Assembly (NCBI RefSeq): GCF_025060755.1
Contig: NZ_JANYUY010000056.1
Coordinates: 1 to 47,640 of the forward strand
Length of the DNA stretch: 47,640 bases
Source of the DNA: Paenibacillus doosanensis
GTDB taxonomy: Bacteria; Bacillota; Bacilli; Paenibacillales; NBRC-103111
Reading direction: 5' to 3'
Positions 41,902 through 47,640 of this stretch are shown piece by piece (position 1 is the first letter of the stretch; each line of letters opens with the position of its first letter). Both the position numbers and the translations under genes were made by a program. The notes beneath the pieces were generated by a model. The model worked only from the letters and a program-made list of their open reading frames with translations, did not search any database and was not told the origin of the DNA.

Positions 41902-42379
41902 GACGACGACGGCTCTGGCCCTCGCCGGCGCGCTTCGCAGCGAGGGTATCCCCGTGGAATGTCTGGACGGAGACGAGCTTCGCAAGCATATCGGCGGAGG
42001 ACTCGGCTTCAGCCGCGGGGACCGGATGGAGAATGTGCGCCGAGCGGCATATGTAAGCGGTCTGCTGAACCGCAACCAAGTGACGACCGTCGTCTCGATG
42101 ATTACTCCTTATGAGGAAATGAGGGAGTATCTCCGCCGCGAGCTGCCTCATTATATTGAAGTTTACGTGGAGTGCCAGCTTGAAGAATGCGTCCGCCGCG
42201 ATGTGAAAGGGCTGTATGCCAAGGCGCAGCGCGGGGAAATTCCGGCCTTCACCGGTATATCCGACGTCTACGAGCCTCCGCGCCGGCCGGATGTGGTCAT
42301 ACGAACCGACCGCAGCGGCAAGGAAGACAACGTGCGCATCATCATGGATTATATCGCTCTTTGTTCACCCTCCGTTTAA
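41837..42379 (+). CDS. cysC: Adenylylsulfate (APS) kinase
   Basis: This 180-residue cytoplasmic kinase phosphorylates APS to PAPS. The Walker A loop G-L-P-S-S-G-K-T-T is at residues 16-24. Then come D-G-D-E-L-R-K-H, F-S-R-G-D-R-x-E-N-V-R-R, an I-T-P-Y-E-E-M-R segment in place of I-S-P-F/Y-x-x-x-R, and G-L-Y-A-K-A-Q-R-G-E-I-P-A-F-T-G-I, all in APS-kinase order. The ATG at 41837 follows GGGAGGGAGGAG inside the radical SAM gene. No ATP sulfurylase, PAPS reductase or sulfotransferase gene is near, so its tie to sulfate assimilation is doubtful; relatives that phosphorylate other nucleotides exist. It overlaps the convergent gene by four bases. Confidence 0.87.
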   Translation: MKVQPKRHPYAIWLTGLPSSGKTTTALALAGALRSEGIPVECLDGDELRKHIGGGLGFSRGDRMENVRRAAYVSGLLNRNQVTTVVSMITPYEEMREYLRRELPHYIEVYVECQLEECVRRDVKGLYAKAQRGEIPAFTGISDVYEPPRRPDVVIRTDRSGKEDNVRIIMDYIALCSPSV

Positions 42380-43062
42380 GGCGTTTCGATAATATGGCCG
42401 GTCAGCGCATGTACCATCACGATATCGACGTACCGCGACGTTGAATCGGGTCCCGCCGAACCGCCTTCAAACCGGACGACATAGACGAGAGGATTGCCTT
42501 TGCGCGAGGGCAAATACATCAGGCTGACTGTGGCAGGCAGATTGCGCGAAGCCGGATTGGACAATGCCGCCCGCGCGGTTTGCACCGCCTGCTTGTCCGA
42601 AACGGCGGCATGAAGCGGACGATAAAAATGTTTCTTCTCCAGGTCGGAGTGGAAGGTGCCGTATATTCGGCGGACGATGCCGCTTGGGTCGATCTCTGCG
42701 ACAAGCTCGTCGCCGTAAACCGGCTTTCCGTAAAGAAGATGCCGGAAGATGACGTAGCTGCCGCCGGACGGCAGCGTCCCGCTCCCGGCGATGACCAAAT
42801 CCTGCTCCGGCCGGCGAATGCCGTACACATTCTTCAAGTTGTTCATCGTCTGCCTGGCGATCCAGGGATGCGAATGCGCGGAAGGGGGCGATAGCGTGCC
42901 CTCGATCCGCGAGGGCGTTTGCAGAGCTTCATTCCATTGGATTTTCGTTTCCTCGCCGAAGCTCGCGGAAAGCCTGTTCCAGGCGTCCAGGCGCTCCTTC
43001 GGCCCGTGCGCCGCCGCGATGACGGCGAGACACAGCGACAGCTTGGCTAATAGAGTGTACAT
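42376..43062 (-). CDS. Secreted FTP/PepSY-like propeptide protein without a peptidase
   Basis: This 228-residue protein has an N-terminal hydrophobic signal segment (residues 1-19, ending A-A-A-H). The remainder resembles the propeptide of thermolysin-type metalloproteases: an FTP-like part with D-L-V-I-A-G-S-G-T and G-K-P-V-Y-G-D-E-L at about residues 88-118, then a PepSY-like part with A-V-S-D-K-Q-A-V-Q-T-A-R and Y-V-V-R-F-E-G near the end. The H-E-x-x-H catalytic domain is missing, although the gene has a normal start with ACAGGAGG and its own stop. It may be a stand-alone protease inhibitor or chaperone, or a remnant of a longer gene. Confidence 0.68.
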   Translation of the reverse strand: MYTLLAKLSLCLAVIAAAHGPKERLDAWNRLSASFGEETKIQWNEALQTPSRIEGTLSPPSAHSHPWIARQTMNNLKNVYGIRRPEQDLVIAGSGTLPSGGSYVIFRHLLYGKPVYGDELVAEIDPSGIVRRIYGTFHSDLEKKHFYRPLHAAVSDKQAVQTARAALSNPASRNLPATVSLMYLPSRKGNPLVYVVRFEGGSAGPDSTSRYVDIVMVHALTGHIIETP

Positions 43063-43110
43063 CGGCTCGGCCTCCTGTTTTTACCATCGTAATAGCTTAC
43101 TAGCAGTATG

Positions 43111-43151
43111 GGGTATAACGGGCGCCGGTTATACGCCGCTTTACTTTTTTT
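43111..43151. promoter_or_regulatory. GTATAAC/GTTATAC palindrome upstream of two divergent genes
   Basis: GTATAAC at 43113-43119 and GTTATAC at 43128-43134 flank GGGCGCCG. A run of seven T begins at 43145. It lies between the minus-strand FTP-like gene and the plus-strand transporter, and could be an operator or an imperfect terminator. Confidence 0.4.
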
Positions 43152-43203
43152 CCCGGAACCAGTATTATTATCGTTGTATAAATTACATAAGGGAAACACT
43201 TAG

Positions 43204-43240
43204 GAGGAGCCTGTCAACAAGGGCTCCTCTTTGTCTTTTT
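43204..43240 (+). terminator. Leader hairpin, possible attenuator, before the ArsB/NhaD gene
   Basis: GAGGAGCC at 43204-43211 pairs with GGCTCCTC at 43222-43229 and is followed by TTTGTCTTTTTT. A TATAAA -10-like box lies at about 43176-43181, so the stem would form in the leader only about 20 bases after the start of transcription. Confidence 0.6.
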
Positions 43241-43272
43241 TCTCATGCGAGCTTACTTATCGGGAGGATGTT

Positions 43273-44553
43273 ATGGAACAGCAGGCGATTTGGGCAATCA
43301 TCATCTTTATTGTGATTTACGGACTTATTGTTTCCGAGAAAATTCATCGGACGATTCTGGCCATGATCGGGGCCGTTCTGATGATCGTGTTTGGCATCGT
43401 CAGTCAGGAGACGGCGATTCACCATATTGATTTCAATACGCTCGGACTGCTCATCGGCATGATGATAATTGTGGGCATTACGGCAGATACCGGACTGTTC
43501 AAATATGTGGCGATCAAGGCGGCCAAAGGAGCCAAAGGTCATCCGCGGAGAATTCTGATCGCTCTGACGGTTCTAACGGCTATCGGTTCGGCATTTCTGG
43601 ATAACGTCACAACGGTGCTGCTGATGGTGCCGGTAACCTTCAGCATAACCAAACAGCTGCGCGTAAACCCGGTTCCCTTCCTTATTGCGCAGATCATCGC
43701 TTCCAATGTCGGAGGGACGGCCACGCTGATCGGCGACCCGCCGAACATTATGATCGGCAGCGCCGTGAAGGAATTGACCTTCATGTCCTTTATAAGCAAT
43801 TTAACGCCGATCGCAGTTATCATTATGCTCGTCTATGTGCCGCTGTTTCTTCTTATGTTCGGCAAGCAAATCAAGTCGACGCCCGAACTTCAGCGCAGCA
43901 TTATGGAGATGGACGAGAGGAGCGTCATCACGGATCGGAAGCTGCTCCGCAAATGCCTTCTGGCGCTCGGTCTGACCATCCTCGGATTTTTCCTGCATCA
44001 GTCGCTGCATTTGGAATCGGCGACGGTTGCGTTGGCGGGGGCATGTCTGCTTCTGCTGCTGACGGGGGAACCGATGCTGGAAAAAGCGTTCCACAGCGTG
44101 GAATGGATTACGTTATTTTTCTTTATCGGGCTGTTCGTCCTCGTATCCGGTCTGGTGGAAACCGGCGTGATCGCCAAGCTGGCAGCCGAAGCCGTCGATC
44201 TGACCGGAGGCAATATGGTGGCGGCTTCGATGTTGATCTTATGGCTTAGCGCGCTGGCCTCTGCTTTTCTCGACAACATCCCTTTCGTAGCGACGATGAT
44301 TCCGATGATTCAGGAAATGGGCAATATGGGGGTTGCCAATCTGGAGCCGCTGTGGTGGAGCCTGGCTCTGGGGGCGTGTCTCGGCGGCAACGGAACCTTG
44401 ATCGGAGCGAGCGCAAATTTGATCGTAGCGGGTCTTGCCGGCAAGGAAGGGCATCCGATCACGTTTGTTCGTTATTTGCGATACGGCTTTCCGTTAATGA
44501 TTTTGTCGATCATTTTGGCTAGCGTGTATATTTATGTAAGATATCTCATTTGA
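43273..44553 (+). CDS. ArsB/NhaD (ion transporter superfamily) membrane protein
   Basis: This 426-residue protein has about eleven membrane helices. The hallmark motifs of the ArsB/NhaD/P-protein group are readable: S-A-F-L-D-N-V-T-T-V-L-L-M-V-P at about residues 105-119, N-V-G-G-T-A-T-L-I-G-D-P-P-N-I-M near residue 150, and their second-half repeats S-A-F-L-D-N-I-P-F-V-A and G-G-N-G-T-L-I-G-A-S-A-N-L. These form the inverted-repeat transport core. The start at 43273 follows CGGGAGGATG; the earlier ATG at 43231 lies within the terminator T-run. Members move arsenite, Na+/H+ or dicarboxylates; no ars genes are nearby, so the substrate is left open. Confidence 0.88.
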   Translation: MEQQAIWAIIIFIVIYGLIVSEKIHRTILAMIGAVLMIVFGIVSQETAIHHIDFNTLGLLIGMMIIVGITADTGLFKYVAIKAAKGAKGHPRRILIALTVLTAIGSAFLDNVTTVLLMVPVTFSITKQLRVNPVPFLIAQIIASNVGGTATLIGDPPNIMIGSAVKELTFMSFISNLTPIAVIIMLVYVPLFLLMFGKQIKSTPELQRSIMEMDERSVITDRKLLRKCLLALGLTILGFFLHQSLHLESATVALAGACLLLLLTGEPMLEKAFHSVEWITLFFFIGLFVLVSGLVETGVIAKLAAEAVDLTGGNMVAASMLILWLSALASAFLDNIPFVATMIPMIQEMGNMGVANLEPLWWSLALGACLGGNGTLIGASANLIVAGLAGKEGHPITFVRYLRYGFPLMILSIILASVYIYVRYLI

Positions 44554-44570
44554 ACAGGGAGGACGGCTCC

Positions 44571-44852
44571 GTGCTAACTTATGCTTATGATGTGCAGAAC
44601 GTAGAGCTTCAGGAATCGGTCAACGGAGAGGACGTCGAGTTTCGAATTCGGTTGATTGGAGATGCGTCGTTGGACGAGCGGATGCGGAATATCCAGAAAG
44701 ACTTTGAACAAAATGACGTCTTGACCGATGTCATGTCCTACGCCTTCAAAAATCGCACCTACCAATTCATAGTAAGGAAAGATTTCTACGTCGATTTCGT
44801 TTTATCCTTGATGAAATACCGGATACTGCTTCGGGTGGAATGGGATCAATAA
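44571..44852 (+). CDS. Small conserved-looking protein coupled to the transporter
   Basis: This 93-residue soluble protein starts at GTG 44571, eight bases after GGGAGG, and only 17 bases after the transporter stop, so the two are probably translated together. The sequence mixes charged helices and beta strands (V-E-F-R-I-R-L-I, Y-Q-F-I-V-R-K-D-F-Y-V-D-F-V-L) and has no membrane segment or Cys. I do not recognise a family. Position suggests a partner or regulator of the transporter. A terminator follows at once. Confidence 0.65.
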   Translation: MLTYAYDVQNVELQESVNGEDVEFRIRLIGDASLDERMRNIQKDFEQNDVLTDVMSYAFKNRTYQFIVRKDFYVDFVLSLMKYRILLRVEWDQ

Positions 44853-44883
44853 GGATGGCATACAGCCGCAGGCTCTATTTGCG

Positions 44884-44926
44884 AGGCCCGTTTTAAGCCG
44901 CTCCGGCGGTTTGAAGCGGGCTTTTC
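44884..44926 (+). terminator. Intrinsic terminator after the small transporter partner gene
   Basis: GCCCG pairs with CGGGC and inner CCGC with GCGG through TTTTAAG/TTTGAAG, forming a two-part stem followed by TTTT. It closes the ArsB/NhaD operon. Confidence 0.75.
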
Positions 44927-45078
44927 GCTCGCTCCGGTAATCGGCCACCCGAGGTGGTAGGAGTGTGAACTTCACCTGAAAGTTATTTACATGCAGCCTA
45001 TATTGTGTTACTTTCTAAAATAAATGTGACACGATTTTACCTGATTTAGGATGAATGCTAGACAAGAGGAGAGAGCCT

Positions 45079-45603
45079 ATGAACCAGCTGTCAGATGATT
45101 TTGTTATCAGGGAGATTGAATGGGAAGAGGTACCTGCGGCGATCGATTTCGTCATGGACATTATCCGGGAAGTATTCCCGATGCTCGATCCGAATGCGCT
45201 GCCGCCCGATATGGTTTCATTTCGGGAAGTGTATTACCGGTCGGACCGAGCGGCGTTTCTGGCCGCCTTCGACAAAGAGGGAGCTATTGCGGCGACGGCC
45301 GCCTTTCTCGGCTATGATGACCGGATTCGAGAGATAAAGGGACGTTACCCCCGGCAAACGACGGCCGAGCTGGTCAAATGCTACGTAAAGCCGGAGCTCC
45401 GTCATCAGGGGATCGGGACGCGGATGGTTGAGCGATTGCTTCCGCTTGCGCTGGGCAAAGGCTACGAGACGATGTATTTGCATACGCACCGGTTTTTGCC
45501 GGGAGCGGTGCGGTTCTGGGAGAAGCAGGGCTTTTGCTTCCGGCTGGAGCCGTTCGATTCTTTTGAAACGGTACATATGGACAAGCTTTTGCTGCGGGCT
45601 TGA
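45079..45603 (+). CDS. GNAT-family N-acetyltransferase
   Basis: This 174-residue acetyl-CoA-dependent acyltransferase has the pattern L-V-K-C-Y-V-K-P-E-L-R-H-Q-G-I-G-T-R-M-V at about residues 96-115, which includes the Q-x-x-G-x-G/A acetyl-CoA loop. The later Y-L-H-T-H and F-W-E-K-Q-G-F-C-F segments are the usual strand 5 and helix 4 positions. The ATG at 45079 follows AAGAGGAGAGAG, better than the frame start at 45055. The substrate is unknown. A methyltransferase gene follows within 65 bases and may share the transcript. Confidence 0.87.
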   Translation: MNQLSDDFVIREIEWEEVPAAIDFVMDIIREVFPMLDPNALPPDMVSFREVYYRSDRAAFLAAFDKEGAIAATAAFLGYDDRIREIKGRYPRQTTAELVKCYVKPELRHQGIGTRMVERLLPLALGKGYETMYLHTHRFLPGAVRFWEKQGFCFRLEPFDSFETVHMDKLLLRA

Positions 45604-45667
45604 GGGCATTTCCAAGGATCAAATGTTCGATGCCGAACAGCAAGAAGAGGCAGAGGGAGCGGACGCG

Positions 45668-46459
45668 ATGTCTACAAAATCGATGAAAGAAAGAATTATA
45701 GAAGATTGGAACTGGAGATCCCGCGAGTACACAGGGCGCAGCGACATGTATTTACAGACGGAGCGGCAGCAGCGATTATGGAAGGAGACGTTAACCGGAT
45801 TGCTGCCGGCCCGCGGCGAAGAACGGCTTGATGTGCTGGACGTAGGGACGGGACCGGGATTTTTGGCGCTTCAATTCGCGAGTATGGGGCATACGGTAAC
45901 AGGGCTCGATCTGTCGCCGAGCATGCTGGAGATCGCTGCCGAGAAGGCTGCCGTCTTGGAGCTGCCGTGCAGCTTTATTGAAGGGGATGCGGAGTCGCTC
46001 CCGTTCCCGGATCATTCCTTCGATGTCGTAGCCAATCGGCATTTGCTGTGGACGCTGCCGAATCCGGGGAGGGCGATTCGCGAATGGGTCCGCGTGCTCA
46101 AGCCGGGCGGCAGGGTGCTTGTTATGGACGGAGATTGGACTAATAAGCAGCTGACCTATAAGCAAAAAATGCGCATTTTTATGGGGCATTCGCTTACCTT
46201 TTTCACCAAAGGGAAGATTCCGTGGAAAGGAAAGGGCAGAGGATACGACGATTTAGCCCATATGCTGCCGTTCAGCGGGGTCGATCCGGGCAAAGTGATT
46301 GCGCTCATGGAAGCGGCGGGGTTAAACGGCGTACGGGAGCATGATGTGCAGCATTTGCTCGACGCGGATGCGGAATCGTTTCCCCTCGCTTACCGGTGGA
46401 GCTTTATCGACAGCCACAGGCGGTTTATCGTCGCCGGGAATAAGACGGGTTCGATTTAG
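45668..46459 (+). CDS. Class I SAM-dependent methyltransferase
   Basis: This 263-residue cytoplasmic methyltransferase binds SAM through V-L-D-V-G-T-G-P-G-F-L at about residues 54-64, followed by the acidic T-G-L-D-L-S-P-S-M-L at residues 77-86 and E-G-D-A-E-S-L-P-F-P-D, typical of the Methyltransf_11/UbiE group. The ATG at 45668 has GAGGGAG nine bases upstream; the in-frame ATG at 45623 has a weaker site. The C-terminal third contains a segment with F-F-T-K-G-K-I-P-W-K-G-K that is not common to the group and may form a substrate lid. The acceptor cannot be read from sequence. Confidence 0.87.
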   Translation: MSTKSMKERIIEDWNWRSREYTGRSDMYLQTERQQRLWKETLTGLLPARGEERLDVLDVGTGPGFLALQFASMGHTVTGLDLSPSMLEIAAEKAAVLELPCSFIEGDAESLPFPDHSFDVVANRHLLWTLPNPGRAIREWVRVLKPGGRVLVMDGDWTNKQLTYKQKMRIFMGHSLTFFTKGKIPWKGKGRGYDDLAHMLPFSGVDPGKVIALMEAAGLNGVREHDVQHLLDADAESFPLAYRWSFIDSHRRFIVAGNKTGSI

Positions 46460-46580
46460 CGCGAACGAGTCATCCGCGTGCCCGGTTCGGGCGGGATGAG
46501 CCACGCCCACGATCCGGACGCTTCTCCGAAGCTTATCGGGACACCGTTGCGGCAAAGCGCCGATAAATCCGGGCACGCCC

Positions 46581-46619
46581 AAAAACGGCTCGCTTCCCGG
46601 TTTTCCGGGTAACGAGCCG
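46581..46619 (-). terminator. Intrinsic terminator of the DUF4309 lipoprotein gene
   Basis: On the minus strand CGGCTCG pairs with CGAGCCG, with an inner CCCGG/CCGGG stem closing on AAAA, and TTTTT follows at 46585-46581. It lies 40 bases after the gene stop. Confidence 0.85.
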
Positions 46620-46658
46620 CAATAGTTCCGGTGCAATCCTTGATGGCGAGTCAGTTCC

Positions 46659-47354
46659 TCAGCCGGCCATATTATTGATCGAATCTTGAGGCGAGAATAC
46701 TGAGATATGATCCACTTTACCGGTCGATTTCGGAATGATGAATTTCAGTTGAAACTGATCGTTCGCTTTATAAATGTAAATCATGTCCTCCCCGTTAACC
46801 TTCGTATCCTGAGGCTTGCCTAACGTCTTCTCGATTTGATCGAGCTTAAGCTTCTGCAGCTCGGGATCATCCGAGCGGACATCGAAGATTTGGCTGCCTT
46901 TATTAAAGCCGAAGACGGCGTGCTTCTTGCTGTAAGTGGCGTAGAGACCTTTGCCTGCGCTGTCGGTCTTGTCCGCCTTGCCCCACGATTTCTCCACTTC
47001 GTCGATCAGGCCCGTATGCGCGGCATATTCAATGTGAGGGACTTTGCCTTGTTTGGCGAGCTTCAGCAGCTCCTGCAGCTGTTTCTCGGCTTCCGCAGCC
47101 TCTTTGGTTTCCGAAGAGCCGGCTGCCGTACCCGCCGTACCGCTAGAACCGGATGCGCCCTTATTGCCCGACGAATCTGCAGCGGCCGGCGTTTTGCCGG
47201 GGGCTGTGCTCGCGCCGGTATCGGAAGCATTAGGCGCCGGCGGGGTTTGCGCCGCGTCCCGGTTGTCGGAGCTGCATGCTCCTAACGCCAGCATGGCGCC
47301 GAGGACGACGACGCAAGGGATGATCTTAGCCTTAACGTTCATGGAAGTATTCAT
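46659..47354 (-). CDS. DUF4309 (YjgB-like) lipoprotein
   Basis: This 231-residue secreted lipoprotein has a signal peptide with lipobox L-A-L-G-A-C followed by a long Ser/Ala/Thr/Gly-rich linker of about 60 residues. The folded C-terminal part from about residue 105 reads G-K-V-P-H-I-E-Y-A-A-H-T-G-L-I, V-E-K-S-W-G-K-A-D, and F-D-V-R-S-D-D-P-E-L, as in YjgB/DUF4309 proteins of Bacillus and Paenibacillus. The first ATG at 47366 touches its AAGGAG; the ATG at 47354 (spacing 12) is chosen. The function is unknown; similar short domains resemble BamE/SmpA-like and YjgB envelope proteins. The interrupted frame upstream ends within 25 bases, so the two were probably one operon. Confidence 0.8.
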   Translation of the reverse strand: MNTSMNVKAKIIPCVVVLGAMLALGACSSDNRDAAQTPPAPNASDTGASTAPGKTPAAADSSGNKGASGSSGTAGTAAGSSETKEAAEAEKQLQELLKLAKQGKVPHIEYAAHTGLIDEVEKSWGKADKTDSAGKGLYATYSKKHAVFGFNKGSQIFDVRSDDPELQKLKLDQIEKTLGKPQDTKVNGEDMIYIYKANDQFQLKFIIPKSTGKVDHISVFSPQDSINNMAG

Positions 47355-47375
47355 GATGATGTTCATCTCCTTGAT

Positions 47376-47531
47376 TCACTCGTTGTCCGCAGGAGTTACG
47401 CCCGGCGGAACGTTCATCCAGCGCTGCGTGCCGGAAGAGGCGGCTCCGCCTTGCTCCTCCTCGATTTGTTTAGCTATCTGTTCCTGCTTCTCATAAAGCG
47501 CGATAGCCTTATATAGGGCTTGCTGAACAAA
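47376..47531 (-). pseudogene. 3' remnant of an interrupted coding sequence
   Basis: On the minus strand a clear coding frame reads L-Y-K-A-I-A-L-Y-E-K-Q-E-Q-I-A-K-Q-I-E-E-E and ends in M-N-V-P-P-G-V-T-P-A-D-N-E before TGA at 47378-47376. Going upstream it meets a TGA at 47534-47532 with no usable start codon between, so only the last 40-50 codons of the original gene remain. The break at about 47510-47520 coincides with the sequence change to a putative IS end. The protein family is not recognised. Confidence 0.6.
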
Positions 47532-47640
47532 TCAAAAATTCAACAGTAACAAGGGTTTGGCGCCTCTTTTGTCGAATTTAGGTGCAAGGAAAACGAAGGC
47601 TAACCCGTGAAAAACCTTGCACTTGGAGGCGTCCGAATTG
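47515..47640. mobile_element. Possible end of an insertion sequence, cut by the window edge
   Basis: From GGGCTTGCTGAACAA the sequence becomes AT-richer than its surroundings and carries an inverted pair AGGTGCAAGG / CCTTGCACTT at about 47580-47589 and 47616-47625. It replaces the 5' part of the gene remnant at 47376-47531. Both facts fit an IS untranslated end. No transposase is within the window, so the family stays open. Confidence 0.35.

Noticed and set aside
43160-43185. GGAAC...CGTT resembling an ECF sigma promoter upstream of the ArsB/NhaD gene
   Set aside because: Only 12 bases separate the two boxes, while ECF promoters need about 16.
47044-47496. 150-codon plus-strand frame opposite the DUF4309 lipoprotein
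   Set aside because: It is the antisense of the Ser/Ala-rich linker and has no ribosome site; the minus strand has signal peptide and lipobox.

Overview
The window looks like a chromosomal segment of a Paenibacillus-type Bacillota. The evidence is strong Shine-Dalgarno sites, SigA-type promoters, CcpA-type cre sites, membrane AraC regulators, a YesM/YesN two-component pair, Lpl-type sugar ABC operons without their own ATPase, GC-rich codon use and many short intergenic repeats. An IS110-type transposase tail lies at the left edge. A gene cut off at its 5' end, probably by another insertion sequence, lies at the right edge. No rRNA, tRNA or CRISPR array was seen.

Layout. (1) 0.9-10.2 kb: a pectin-oligosaccharide island with a membrane AraC regulator, two LplB/LplC-type permeases, an LplA-type lipoprotein, an unidentified probable glycan-active enzyme and a clear PL22 oligogalacturonate lyase. 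(2) 10.2-11.5 kb: a promoter, a ZTP (pfl) riboswitch with terminator, and a double-GNAT acetyltransferase. (3) 11.6-20.9 kb: an operon of sensor kinase, response regulator and solute-binding lipoprotein, ending in a terminator, then a cre-controlled operon with a paralogous binding protein, two permeases and a serine beta-lactamase-fold hydrolase. (4) 21.1-32.2 kb: a catabolic region with two near-identical AldA-type aldehyde dehydrogenases, an NCS1 permease, a cytosine-deaminase-like amidohydrolase, an FCD-type GntR regulator, a cupin, a creatininase-fold hydrolase, a GlcD-like FAD oxidase and a 3-hydroxyacyl-CoA-dehydrogenase-like enzyme. The regulator promoter and both aldA promoters carry the same 13-base motif at the same distance from the -10 box, so they probably form one regulon. 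(5) 32.2-36.4 kb: an APH-type kinase, an MFS exporter and a small membrane protein. (6) 36.6-42.4 kb: a compact six-gene operon matching the Salmonella-named families STM4015, STM4014, STM4013, STM4012 and STM4011 plus an APS kinase. (7) 42.4-47.6 kb: an FTP/PepSY-like secreted protein, an ArsB/NhaD transporter with a leader hairpin and a small partner gene, a GNAT, a methyltransferase and a DUF4309 lipoprotein.

How it works together. Regions 1 and 3 each import an oligosaccharide and probably borrow a shared MsmX-type ATPase encoded elsewhere. Region 4 reads as import, deamination, ring or amide hydrolysis and stepwise oxidation of a small nitrogenous compound of unknown identity. Region 6 is the best candidate for an undescribed system: a leucine-rich-repeat protein, an ATP-grasp ligase, an alkaline-phosphatase-superfamily hydrolase, two radical SAM enzymes and a PAPS-forming kinase in one translationally coupled transcript. 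All family assignments come from reading motifs; no database search was run.
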